From: Trifolium pratense
Lineage: Eukaryota > Streptophyta > Magnoliopsida > Fabales > Fabaceae
DNA: 64,000 bases
NCBI RefSeq assembly: GCF_020283565.1
Contig: NC_060059.1
Coordinates: 17,478,933 to 17,542,932 of the forward strand
Reading direction: 5' to 3'
Below are positions 12,588-23,993 of the stretch, piece by piece (position 1 is the first letter of the stretch; every line of letters begins with the position of its first letter). Made by a program: the position numbers and the translations under genes. The notes beneath the pieces were generated by a model. The model worked only from the letters and a program-made list of their open reading frames with translations. It searched no databases and was not told the origin of the DNA.

Positions 12588-13863
12588 ATTATAGTTAATT
12601 TTACTAGTAGTGAGTAAATTGAACCGAATGATCTCAAAGTAACAATTGAAATGCAAAACAATGTTATATTTCAACAGCATACAATCAAGATATGTGTTAT
12701 AGAAACTCGATTGGCCTTTTGTTGCTGCTAAGATGGAGAGTGATAGAGTTTTTGGCAAGTGTGTTTGAAATTTACTGGTAACATAGAGTAAGAATGACGA
12801 ACATTGTTATCAGAAATTACACCACATGGTTAATGCCTTTTTGACAAAGTTGCTATCAACATTTCTACAACCTCACCATAAAGGAAGCTAAACACAAGCT
12901 GGAACTTAAAAGGACCAAATATGGATTCATAATTTCATCCGCACGACATATAGAAATTATGAATATCTGCCATCTCAACCATAGTCATATGATTGTCGAA
13001 CATAAAATGTGAACAAATCAGAAGCATTAAGCCTCAAGGCAAATGGAGTAGCCAGAATGTCAACAACTGTGCACATTTGCAATTTTACAACTAAATGAGT
13101 GAGTTTGCCTATATACACCATTATATACACTTATCTTGCTACAGGCTGATAATAAAGATTCATATTTAGAACATGGCATCTTTGGGAGTGTAAATATTGC
13201 AGTAGAAGGATGTATGTGTTTGTTCATCCTCTATAAAATGTTAGCTTTAATACTAAACATTGATTTGAAAGGGGGGAATGCATGCAAGACAAACTAACAA
13301 AGATTATTTTATGGACTTAGATCATAACCCTAATAATTGAATCGTTGTCAACAATAACAATATAAGTGGAAGCAGAGGTGAGCAGAGAATTTTTTTTCAA
13401 CAAATCAACTTGGGAGAGTAGGACTTGGCAGAGTTCATGGAAAATTTAATTGGCTTTGCCAGATTATTATGCATATACTGTCATACTCTTTTGGCTAAGC
13501 TTATGCTTATAATAGCTTATCACATTATGCAACAAAACATGTCCTATAACTACAATAAGCAAATAGGTCATGAATTCAAAATTATATTTGTTACACATGC
13601 CTGACAACTTAAACAAATAGGTCATTCAATAAAATTTCAAGCTCTGGCTTGCTTCATTATATATTATCTAAAAAGCAAACATTAAAACGATAATATGAAA
13701 ATAGAAAGTAACATAAACCAAACCTTGTGACACAATAAATATCTGAAGATCAAACATTTAAACAACTGTCTTAGTGATACAAAAACCTCAAACATCCAAA
13801 TTGTACTAAATAGACCAAAATCAATAACAAAACTGAAAATTGTATCAGGAAGTAGAGTAATGC
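12588..13863. other. Intergenic, downstream of RPL14
   Basis: No supported gene. The last few hundred bases before 13864 should include the 3' untranslated region of RPL14. I see no delimited repeat here. Confidence 0.4.
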
Positions 13864-14692
13864 CTAAGCTGCAGTCCTCCTCAGCTGAGCAAGTTCTTGC
13901 CTAACAACAGCAGCCCTCTGCACAATTTCAAAAAGAAAAATATCATCAGAACCAACACAACCATGTCGCACTATGACAAAATATAATTCAACAGCATCAA
14001 ATTGTTTCACAAATTGCAACAAAGAAATAACCTACAAACATACCTTAACCTTTGCCAACATAATCTTGAACCTATCAAAATCAGTAAGTGCTGCCCTCCT
14101 CTTCCTAACAATCAATTTCCTTCCCCATGAGGAATTCTCCCACTTGTTCTTCACATCTATCAAATGTAACAATAAATTAACATTAATCAACACAATTTCA
14201 ACAAATAAAAGCTAAAAGTAACTATAAAAAAAAGAAGCAAAAAACACCAAAAATTAATAAAAAAAACAAACCAGCTTCTTCCATGGCCTTAATGAGATCC
14301 TTCTTCTTAGGGACTCTTTTGATATCAATCTTGATATCAGTTAGAGAAAGCCTCTTGAAATTAATTGGACCTCTCTCCATGTCAGGTGCATCAACAAGAG
14401 CCTATATAAACCAAAAATAGCACAAATTATTTTAAGAAATTATTGAAATGGGCATGATTAGATATGAAAAAAGATGAAAATTTTGAAGATGGGTTACCCT
14501 AGTTTGGTCGATGACATCAACGATGACAACGAGCTTTCCATAGTCTTCGCCGTAGTTGACAAGTGCAACTCTCCCGATCTCAACGAACCTCTTGAACGGC
14601 TGAACAAAGAAGATAGAGAGATGTTAGTGGAAGAGAAGAATGAATAGAAATAGAGATGAATAGAGAGTAAAGAGAAAGAGAGGATTCACCAT
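13864..14692 (-). CDS. RPL14: 60S ribosomal protein L14 (eL14)
   Basis: Five coding exons on the minus strand: 14692-14690 (only the ATG), 14599-14498, 14401-14272, 14156-14044, 13917-13864; 133 residues, the normal plant eL14 length. The sequence starts [20 protein letters not shown] and includes the KOW-type segment, [56 protein letters not shown] and ends in [10 protein letters not shown]. It is a structural component of the cytosolic large ribosomal subunit. The start codon is separated from the rest by a 90-base intron; the frame after the splice gives the conserved FKRFVEIG block, so this start is well supported. Promoter motifs typical of plant ribosomal protein genes lie upstream. Confidence 0.95.
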
Positions 14693-14752
14693 TTTTAGGG
14701 TTGCAGAGAGGCACACACAGTGATGAAGTTTGGTTGAGTCGTCTAACACAAA

Positions 14753-14847
14753 TTAGGGTTTTTGTTTTCTGGTAATTTTATAAAGAGGTGTAAATTGGTA
14801 TGGGCCTATGTTCGGGTTTGGGTTTTAAATGGTTATTTAAAGGCCCA
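14753..14847 (-). promoter_or_regulatory. telo-box and site II motifs of the RPL14 promoter
   Basis: On the strand of RPL14, AAACCCTAA (telo-box) lies at 14753-14761. TGGGCC motifs occur at 14801-14806 (plus strand) and 14842-14847 (minus strand). The combination of telo-box and site II (TGGGCY) is known for plant ribosomal-protein and cell-division genes. The spacing from the ATG (about 60-155 bases) suits a proximal promoter; its function here is inferred. Confidence 0.6.
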
Positions 14848-14849
14848 AA

Positions 14850-15640
14850 ACAAATTATTTCATGTTTGTTTTTGTAATTTACTACTTACACTTCCCTCTT
14901 TGGATTTTATTTTAGGATTATTAATGAAGCAAATGAGGTTTGAACATAGAAACTCATGCATAGTAGCCAAATTTCTCACCACTAAATTATACCTAGTGGA
15001 ATTTTCATCATGTTTTGGTTAGTGAGTTATGTGTTTGTCTTTTCTTTCTGCTTCGTCTTTATAAGGATTAATACGAGGGTGTTTAATGTGTTGTGGTGTT
15101 GTTTTAATTAGTCGTGGGACAAAAATTATCTGATCCAAAAACATTACATGTAATTGGTAAGGTTTATATGACACATTAGAAAAAACAATATGTTATCACT
15201 CCACCAAAGACACGAATACACGTATTGTACGTGTTACAAAACTACATTAGTTTGTGCTTAATAACTTAAATGTTTCTAAATGAATTAATTCTCTTATACC
15301 TTGATTTGTGTTTTATTAGATTGTTTATCTAATTATTGCATGAAAACAATGACTCATATCCATGATTTGATTACTCAAGTATTAAAAAAAAATCATGAAT
15401 GTTGCTTGATTCATCACACAACAACAAATTTGAAGATTTTTTGAATCTTGCTCCAAAGATCACCATTCAAGAGCTTACAAGGGTTAATTAGGTTTATTAC
15501 ATTTTTCATATAATGTCATACACAAATTTAAGATGATTTTTATATTAAATATCATGTAATATAACATAATATTTATGTTTTTTTTTTTTTGAAGGAATAA
15601 TATTTATGTTATTGCATAGACATAACAACTCTTTTATTTG
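14850..15640. other. Intergenic, no gene seen
   Basis: AT-rich sequence between the RPL14 promoter and the RPA-like relict. I see no supported coding region or clear repeat. Confidence 0.35.
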
Positions 15641-15642
15641 TT

Positions 15643-15960
15643 TTGGAAAAAATAGACGATGATTGGTGGTATACTTCATGCTCATGCAACCAAAAAATGT
15701 ACCGTGATTCAAATATGTATTTTTGTGTAAGGTGTAGCCGTCATGTTTTTCATGTCACACCTAGGTATAAATTTATTTCCTTATATTTTCTTAACATGCA
15801 ACACGTAAAAAATCAACATTTGTTTACTAATCGATGTACATGTTTTGTATAGGTTCAAAATTAAATGTCGTGTATGTGATGATTCTGATAGTGTAATGCT
15901 TGCCATATTTGATCGAGATGTGTCTTCATTGCTCAATAAATCATTTTAAAGTGTTGTTGA
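15643..15960 (+). pseudogene. RPA1 C-terminal (OB/zinc ribbon)-like relict
   Basis: The first block encodes DDDWWYTSCSCNQKMYRDSN and YFCVRCSRHVFHVTPR, the Cys4 zinc-ribbon pattern of the replication factor A large-subunit C-terminal domain. After a putative intron (about 15764-15852) the second block reads FKIKCRVCDDSDSVMLAIFD and RDVSSLLNKSF, then hits TAA at about 15948, after which homologous-looking sequence (SVVEANNNGVQQLS) continues. The N-terminal DNA-binding domains are absent. RPA-like fragments in plants often derive from Helitron cargo or from amplified RPA1 paralogues. I infer a non-functional remnant; no Helitron end was identified. Confidence 0.6.
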
Positions 15961-16159
15961 GGCAAACAACAACGGTGTACAACAATTGTCAAAATATTTA
16001 TAATGAACTAAATTTTATGTTATTATTCGCAGTTCATGATTCCTTTTGAACAATAAAACATGTCTCAATGTTATTGATAACAATTATATTCTTAAAATAT
16101 TTTTTTCAGATAAACTAGACAATTGATTGATCAAGATTTTTTATTTAAGATTGATGTTA

Positions 16160-17055
16160 GACTATCAACAATGGTTGAAAGTTTAAACCCCAACTTTTTC
16201 ACTTCCCAATACTCCACATCATTTTCTCTTTCTTCCACGTAACAATTAAACTATTATTCAACTTTTACTCCTACAATGGTTTTGTTTAAACCAAATAAAA
16301 CCAAATACTCTCTCTTCCAACTCACTTTCATATACCCCACATTCTTTATTCTTTATTTATATTATTTAATTTCGTATAATAATAATAATTATTTATATTT
16401 TATTTTAAGATAATGAATATTTTTATTTTTATATAATATTTAAAATTATTATTCTTCCTTAATTTATCAACTAAATATGACAATAATTTTTTATTATTAT
16501 TATTATTAACTCAATTAAGATACGCAAAAACAACTCGATTATAGTAAAAATTGTTACACACGAAATAATAAAAAGAGAAAGAAGTGTAAAAATGAGTTTT
16601 TTTTTTTTTATGTTAAAAGTATATCAAACCATACCTCTATTTATAGAGTTTTAAAAATTATGAATTTTGATATTAAAAAAAAATTGAAAAAAATATGCTA
16701 TGAAATAATTGCCCAAAAAGTATTAGAATAAATAAAAATATACGCAACCAATCAAAATATTACACATATATATACATTTTAAAAAATAAAACGAAAAAAC
16801 AAGAACCACCTCCCTCTTGAGTAAGTGAACCACACTTGCTGGAGGTGGCCTCTCAGCTTGCGCCATGTGTCCATTCCACTCCCTCACCTTTCCACTTTTC
16901 CACTCTCCCACTTTCTCACCTTTTCTCTCCATTCAACCGAGTTGAATTTTTTCATCCTCTTTCCCCTCCAACTCATTCAACCATAGCATTAATACCCACC
17001 AATGCATGCAATCAACTCCTATTTTGGGGTTTAAAACCCACCATTGTAACTAGTC
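16160..17055. mobile_element. Harbinger/Tourist-like non-autonomous element
   Basis: The ends are imperfect inverted repeats: left gactatcaacaatggttg, and right read in reverse gactagttacaatggtggg. Both ends then include a tttaaacccc-like block. A TTA trinucleotide flanks both sides (16157-16159 and 17056-17058), the expected PIF/Harbinger target. The interior is AT-rich and encodes nothing recognisable. Confidence 0.5.
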
Positions 17056-17519
17056 TTAGTGTTGGAGTAAACTATCAGATTGAGAGAAGCACAGACACTA
17101 GTGAAGCACATGCACTAGTGGTTGAAATGTTGTATCTTTTATCTCTTATATTCCAAGTTTGTAACATTTCGCTAACCCTAAACCTAATTTTTTCCATCTA
17201 TTTAATAGGGGAGTGGATTCTCTCCTTGACATAATCGTGCAGTGAATTTGTAGCCCTCAGATTGAAAAATGAAAAATGAAAAAATATTAGATATGGAGTT
17301 TTAAGGGTAAGGATGATGACTGCTCCCTCTCCGGTGAAAAACACACGGAAGACAATCCTTTTCCATTTAATAGGAACCGATGACAACAAATTCTTAAGCG
17401 AAAGGTGTAAATATCAGTTTTATTTCTGCATTAAAATCTAGAGTTGAGAGAATCTTTTTGCAATACAAGAATATTTCATGGAAGAGAATTGTAATTCACT
17501 CTTATTTTAATTTTTTTTT
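17056..17519. other. Intergenic spacer between two mobile elements
   Basis: No gene or regulatory element can be supported in this AT-rich stretch. Confidence 0.35.
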
Positions 17520-17854
17520 GGCAAAATTACACTACAGGTCCTTTATCTTATTTTTTTGTAACATTTTGGTCCTTTATCTTTTTTTTATAACACTTTGGTC
17601 CTTTATCTTTTATTTGTAACACTTTAGTCCTTTATGTTTTTTATTTGTAACACTTTAGTCCCCTTTTTTGTAATAGTTTGGTCCTTTATCTTTTGTTATT
17701 TGTAACACGTTGGTCCTTTATTTTTTATAAATAAATAAGATAAAGACCAAAGTGTTACAAAAAAAAGATAAAGGACCAAATTGTTACAAAAAAAAGATAA
17801 AGGACCAAACTGTTACAAAAAAATAAGATAAAGGACCTGTAGTGTAATTTTGTC
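17520..17854. mobile_element. Mutator-type MITE, GGTCCTTTAT family, copy 1
   Basis: A 335-bp palindromic element starting GGCAAAATTACACTACAGG and ending with the near-complement cctgtagtgtaattttgtc. Internally the motif 'ggtcctttatctt...tttgtaacac' repeats several times on the left and its complement on the right. It sits in a T-run target: nine T before (17511-17519) and nine T after (17855-17863). The second copy at 62389-62723 has the same length. Confidence 0.75.
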
Positions 17855-19292
17855 TTTTTTTTTTTGTCTATTTTGAAATTGTTTTGTTAAAAACAAAATT
17901 AAATTAAGGTTTGTGAGTAGAAAAAAATAGGTAAAATAAATGGCCCACTTCGGAGTGGGAATCATCACTTTTGCACGATATGAAATGAACGGATCTGAAA
18001 ACGTGAATAATACTTTGAACTCAACCCATAACACACGCAAAAAAATAATAAAAACATTTTTTTAATATTAATTAATTAAAAATACATTTTTTGCTTATAA
18101 ACTTGTTTTGCGTTATCACAGTCTCAGATCATCGCGGGCGGTTCTTCATTCTTCAACTTTCTTTTACATGTAAGCCTTTTTCAATTCTATTTGTTTAATG
18201 GATCAATCAAAAGTTCCCAGATTTTGTAGAATTACTTGATTGCCATATGCACCTCAACTCAATTCAGTTGTTATTTTGTTGATTCTTTGCCCCTATTATT
18301 GATATTCCTTTTTTTTTTTCTTTCAGTAAAGTTTTGATTTTTATTTTATTCTCATTATTGTTCATATGGGTTCTTTGATATGGTGACTGAACTGTCTACC
18401 TTAATCCAAATAGTCTTAGTGGGTATTACTGATTTACTGTTTTTTATTTGTATTTGGTGATGATGGCTAGTTCAATTATGTAAGGAAAATAATTTGTGAT
18501 GATTTTATGATTTTGATGCATTGTTAGTAGGGTGATTGATCTCGAAAAATAGTGTTTTTGTTTTCAAATTCTGCTGCCCTACGATGCTCTACTAGTATCA
18601 CTGCTATACATGCTAGTTGATAACACTTTATACTAAGTAGCATATGCGCACAGACGCACACAGACGGCACAGACAACATGTGCGCCACAACTGGTAGATA
18701 CTTGGGTCCGTTATCTACTTGGTCCAAGGTTCGATCTCTAGTCTGTGCGTATGAAAAAATGTTTGTTAGGAGAGATCAATCACTTGAATGGATCTCAGTT
18801 ACCTTGAGGGATTAGCCTGTCAAGTTGCGCGCAGAGGATACCTTGGTTTACTGAAAAAAATAAATAAATAGCTTATACGCAGAACAATAATGATTTGTTC
18901 AAATTATATAGTGGTATAGCCGTTATTTGACAACAATGGTTGTTAGGACAATTTAAGATAAGCATTAGGAAAATGGAGACTACTCACTCATTTCATTGCC
19001 TTAATCGTAAGATTTGGATGCATTGCAGGGACAATTTAAGTTAAAATTGCTCCATTTCTATCTATCCTTTTAATTGTGTGAGTTTTGTATACTTCCCAAT
19101 TCCTATGCTATTTACCTTTGATAATTTTTGCCATTGAAGAAAGTTCTGTGTTTTTCTTCTCATGCTATTCACGTTATGTATGTGTGTGTGTGTACGGTAA
19201 GATAGGGGATCACTTTATGTAGATTTGGTCTGGTAATTTTTTTCTTGCATATTGATTGAATTATGGCCATGTTCATGTGCAGCAAAGAAAAA
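17855..19292. other. GLTP promoter, 5' leader and leader intron
   Basis: Sequence around 18115-18170 (cagatcatcgcgggcggttc, followed by a GT) looks like the 5' untranslated exon of the glycolipid transfer gene. It would be spliced to the acceptor at about 19282 (gtgcag) just before the ATG. A tRNA-like fragment with a ggttcgatctc B-box-like segment lies near 18680-18740 in that putative intron. The exact transcript start cannot be read from sequence. Confidence 0.4.
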
Positions 19293-19928
19293 ATGGAAGG
19301 GACTGTTTTTGCTCCTGCATTGGAAGGAATTAAGCATGTGAAGTCTGAACAGGGAGAAATTCTGTCACAGCCTTTCTTGGATGTGTGCAAGCATATACTT
19401 CCTGTTATAGGTACATGCTCTAGGTCCTTTACTTTGTTATTGTTGCAAGACAGGGATAGTGAAAGAAAAACTTGTTTATTCGACACTTTTTAGTGTGTTT
19501 GATTTGGATTACTCTCTTCGATCAAGATAAGATGCATATAAGTCAAATTTTCCATGATGGTCATGAGAGCATAGGCTACTATTTGCAGCTTAAAAGACCA
19601 TTGTATCTTTTATTGAGCCCGCCCCTTTACCTCACCCTTCCTAACTTCAACTCATACTAGCATTTTTAATGTCAGGTTCCTCGGATGATTGTATGGCATG
19701 TTTTATTGTTTAAAGTTGGTTCTTTAATTATATTACGGAGTTGTATGTGCAATATCATTGCATTTGTGATGTGTGTCCTTCTTATCCCTTAGGAATATGT
19801 GATCATTTTGTAGACGGTTTTTGACCTGTCTCTTAGATATTTAAGTATCTAAATGTTTTTTTTTAAGGAAATATTTCATTAAGAGGAACACGAGTAGAAA
19901 ACAGGAGGATCATGAACCCTTCTCTATC

Positions 19929-19963
<35 letters not shown>

Positions 19964-22153
19964 ATCTTTTAATCGATAAAAGTCATTCATTATAATCTAA
20001 ACTGTTTAACTTAGCCATGTAAAACATGATAGATTGCACATCATTTTGCTACAATTTGATGCTTGTTCCATGTCTCAAATGTACCATAATATATGAGTAC
20101 TTGTACCATTATTGACTGAACTAGTGTTTTTCTAATGGCAGATAAGTTTGGAGCTGCTATGGCGCTTGTTAAGTCTGACATAGGTGGTAATATATCGGTA
20201 TGTTTTGTCACTTGTTATTATCTTGTGTTTTTCTTTATGGTATTTGTTATCTTATGATTGCTTGCTATCGATAAAATATATTTTTTTCTTAAGGTGACAT
20301 TGACATGCCATGGTCTAGACTCTAGATTCATTTTTCAAATTCAAGGTTTTACCGTATCTTGAAATGTAAACTGAGTGTAGATTCATTTTTCAAAGTCACG
20401 TGTAACTGGCTTGTACATATGTATGATTATGCTTTTAAGTTTATACAACTTTTGGCAAGTTGTATGTACCAAACTTAAATAATATTGGAGTCAATAATTC
20501 AGATGCTATGCATTCTTACTCTATACTATGTTCACTTTCATTGCAGAGATTGGAAGCTAAATATTCATCTAATCCAGCCAAGTTCAACTGCCTCTATAGT
20601 TTGGTACAAATAGAAGTTGAAACTAAAACTGCTAAGTCATCATCCAGTTGTACCAATGGACTTCTCTGGCTTACAAGGTAATGAATGACAACCAATTACT
20701 GCTTAACTAATAATTCTTACTGGTATGGCATTCTCAAATCTGTTATTATAGAAAACTCTTTCTTGACATTGTAATGTTCCAAGCAGAGTTTTTTCTGTTT
20801 CTGCATGAGTAAATGAACAGTTAAAATAAAGATCTGGAAAAAAAGAGAAGGTTATCAAGATACGTATAAGATTCCAAAAGAATTATTTTAGCAAGAAATC
20901 TGATATTCGAAGTCATGTCAAGACACATGCTTTTCAAAATTTGGGCCCGAAATGCAACATGATACTTGACATAATGAATAGAGACTCTACAAGGAACAGT
21001 AATGTGTGCATACATACATGCAAGAATGTTTACTATGTATGGATTTTTATCATCGTATATCTAGCATGACATTCTCCAGTAACTTTTGTTGTGTATCAGC
21101 ATAATCCAAGTGTGGTTTGTTCTTCTTATCGATCAAAAGAATGAATTTACTTCTTATTTTTATGATTGAGCCACTTTTCTAGGTGTTAAGGAAGATTTAT
21201 ATTTATTCCCTTTAAGCTCAACAATGGATCCTTTCAGTAGCTTCAATTATAAAGCTTTTTATTTTTCTTTGATATATTACTAGCTTCAGCGTAATTCGTA
21301 GTTTACTAATTTTTATCTTGTGGTCAGAGTCCTCAGCAAATGCTTACTTGTTTCCTTTATATAATTTGTTTATGTAATTTAATTTATGATACATTTATTT
21401 CTGACCGGTGAAATCTTCAGAGCAATGGATTTCTTGTTGGCACTGTTCCGAAACTTAATTGAGCATCCAGATTGGGCAATGTCACAAGCCTGTACAGATT
21501 CCTATAACAAGACTCTAAAGAAGTGGCACGGCTGGCTTGCTAGTTCAAGCTTCACTGTAATGGATTTATTTTCTATTTTTTTAAGAGTCTTCGTGTAGTT
21601 TTTGGTAACATGTTTTTGTAACTTGATAAATACTCTACCTGCAGGTTGCGATGAAGCTTGCTCCTGATAGGAAGAAATTCATGGAGGTGATACAAGGAGG
21701 TGGTGATGTTAATGCTGACATAGAGAAATTTTGTACTACATTTTCTCCTTACCTTGAAGAGAATCACAAGTTTCTGGTAAAATGTCTTCGATAGTTCTTT
21801 TAGCTTATTGATGATGATTGCTGACGTTAATCTAAATGGCCTGAAAAAGGACATTGAACTCTTTGGACCTGGATTCTCTGCATTTAGAAAACTACATATT
21901 TACGCCCATTAATCGATCTCGGCTGTTGATTTGAGATTGGTCAGCTCATGACATCTTCGCTAAATCATCGTTAAATAATGTTCACCATTTATTTGAAATC
22001 GTACTGCCGAGATCAATGAATGTGTCGTGCATTTACTGCGTGAAATCAAAATAATCCAACATATATATTGATTTCTTAAAGGATCTTGGAACTTAAAAGC
22101 TTGTTTTTTTGGCACAGGCTCGATTTGGCTTGGATGATATGAAGGCTTCATAA
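19293..22153 (+). CDS. GLTP: Glycolipid transfer protein (GLTP)
   Basis: Six coding exons: 19293-19410, 20142-20197, 20547-20677, 21421-21556, 21645-21776, 22118-22153; 202 residues, the usual single-domain GLTP size. GLTPs are cytosolic all-helical carriers that move glycosphingolipids between membranes. Binding-pocket residues align with the human protein: D52 and N56 in VKSDIGGNISRL, W99 in LLWLTR, H138 in KWHGWLA. The lysine usually three residues after the Asn is Arg59 here. A pronounced AMDFLLALFRNL helix and C-terminal ARFGLDDMKAS also fit. The ATG follows an acceptor in the 5' leader and has no upstream in-frame alternative in that exon. The close relative ACD11, a ceramide-phosphate carrier, is a less likely identity. 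Confidence 0.93.
19932..19961. repeat. (AC)n microsatellite
   Basis: About 15 uninterrupted AC units in the first intron of the glycolipid transfer protein gene. Confidence 0.95.
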
Positions 22154-22957
22154 AGCATGGATTCATGATCAGAAGTCTATTGATGAATGGTTCTTGCATT
22201 GTCACTCTCTTTATTGGTTGAATCTTTAAGCTCCATGTTTCTCTATTGGCATCCAAAATAATGGACATGATAACAAAAAATCAATGACTCATAGTCATTA
22301 CAGTACAAATGACTTGTTTTCTGTTTGGTGATATGTAACGTTGAGATAAATGCTATTTGGTTTGGCAAGAAAAAAACTTATTGATAATAGAACTTTATTT
22401 TTTAAGGTGAATAAGTGGGAGTATCGGGGTTCGAATTCTGATCCCTGCATATTATATGCGATGTCCCAATCATCTGAGCTATGCTCACGGACAAATGTTT
22501 ATGTTCTATCATATATCCAACTGTTAAATGTGGGAGATGAGCCAAGTAGTGTTAAGGGGTTAAGTTAATGAGTTTCATTCGTATGCACCAAATTCAGTGT
22601 CATTTTTTTTCCAGACATTTTCAATCAAAATTTATTATTTAAACATGCACATATTATCATATTATTTCATAAAATGCTTACACAAATATATAAATAGTGA
22701 GATATAATAAATTAACAATTGAATGCATGTGAAAATAATTTTACAATGTAAATTAAATTCAAAGTTTTTTTTTGAAGGAAAATTCAAAGTTAATTACCTA
22801 GAAGTTTCTCTAATTACATGATAAGATAATATGAGAGCGTTTATCACAAAAAAAAAAGAAGATAATATGAGAGCGGCATTGATAATGTAACATACCAACT
22901 TAATCAAGAAGATAATGTAAGATTATAGCATACTAGTACCACGCATGTTTGAAATAA
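22154..22957. other. Downstream of GLTP; tRNA-like SINE fragment
   Basis: The first part is 3' untranslated sequence of GLTP. At about 22420-22496, read on the minus strand, a tRNA-like A box (tagctcagatgattggga) is followed by a B box (gaattcgaaccccg), indicating a SINE-type insertion in reverse orientation. No clean target duplication was found. The remainder is AT-rich without recognisable content. Confidence 0.45.
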
Positions 22958-22966
22958 AAATAAAAA

Positions 22967-23605
22967 GGCTTAAATGCAGTTTTACTTTCCTGTTTTGAAA
23001 AATGCGGAATTTTGCCTCCTATTTTAAAATGCGAAATTTTACCCCCTTATTTTATAATTTGTTGGATTTTGCCCCTCACCAAAATTTTGCACAAAATCTG
23101 TTTATGAGCCTCAAGTTCAAAACTTCGCACAGAACTCAATTTGGATCAATAATTCACCAAACTAGTACCGAAACGACCGCAATCGAGTTAGTTTTTCACA
23201 GAATCAAACTCCACTAAATTTGGAGTTACAGAGAGATATTAATTACCGTTTTAGTGAATGTCCGTTCAAATTAATTATCGTATGAAACTACTACTGGTAT
23301 TTTCGTCATGCCTCTCACCCTGTAGCTCATTTTTTAATACTATTTACATGTATGGAAAGCTAACGAAATTAACCTTGTTGGCATTTCAATTTCGTCGAAT
23401 TTGGAGTTACGATCGTTCGGTAGACGATGTTGAATTTGAAGATCACAAGTAGATTTCTGCAGAATTAGTAATTGGACAAACCTTCACTAAAACGGTAATT
23501 AATCTCTCTCTGTAACTCCAAATTTAGTAGGGTTTCCGCATTTTAAAATAGGGGAGATAAAATTCCGCATTTTTCAAAATATGAGGGTAAAACTGCATTT
23601 AAGCC
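22967..23605. mobile_element. Mutator-type MITE (639 bp) with 9-bp duplication
   Basis: Terminal repeats begin GGCTTAAATGCAGTTTTAC on the left; the right end read in reverse is the same for these 19 bases, and the similarity extends inward (gaaaaatgcggaatttt). The 9-bp AAATAAAAA lies on both sides (22958-22966 and 23606-23614). A second inner inverted repeat (aactccactaaatttggagt versus its counterpart near 23515) makes the element a long imperfect palindrome. Confidence 0.75.
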
Positions 23606-23745
23606 AAATAAAAATGTAGTATATACTGACCAATACTTCCACGTATGCTTTTTCTCCCTACATGCATGGCCCTTTTTTTATTAATGAAATAGTGAAATGG
23701 ATTAATGAGAGATATATGTTAAAAAATTGATTAACAATATGTAGA

Positions 23746-23960
23746 TGTTAAGGTAAATGCAATCACTAAGTTCTCATTGACATAGGCAAGGCCTTATATA
23801 GCACTTGCAAAACGGTTACAATCAATTAACAACAAACTAACTAACTAAGCCAACTAACTTGGGCCTTAAGTAACCACGCGCGCGCAGGCCTAGCAGCCGC
23901 AGTTGGCTCACACGCGGGCTTGGCTTGCCAATGAGCATGCCTGCAGCTCATACTCTAACA
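23746..23960 (-). repeat. 3' LTR of the copia element
   Basis: 215 bp, beginning with tgttaaggta and ending ctctaaca on the plus strand. I see no difference from the copy at 28150-28364. It includes a CG-rich patch (ccacgcgcgcgcaggcc), unusual for this AT-rich window. Confidence 0.95.
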
Positions 23961-23971
23961 ATGCCTCTCCT
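23961..23971 (-). other. Polypurine tract of the copia element
   Basis: On the minus strand the sequence AGGAGAGGCAT directly precedes the 3' LTR, the position where plus-strand DNA synthesis is primed. Confidence 0.65.
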
Positions 23972-23993
23972 AAACTGCATACTATACAAAGAT

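Noticed and set aside
13973..14215. 80-codon plus-strand open frame
   Set aside because: Antisense to exon 4 and an intron of RPL14.
14762..15022. 86-codon open frame upstream of RPL14
   Set aside because: It lies in the promoter region of RPL14, is AT-rich, and shows no family features.
16836..17234. 132-codon open frame
   Set aside because: It lies in a Harbinger-like element and its right flank, with low-complexity Ser/Pro/Leu content and no recognisable domain.
23746..23960. A Cassandra-type TRIM LTR with 5S RNA sequence
   Set aside because: The LTR has no 5S-like promoter sequence and flanks a full copia element.
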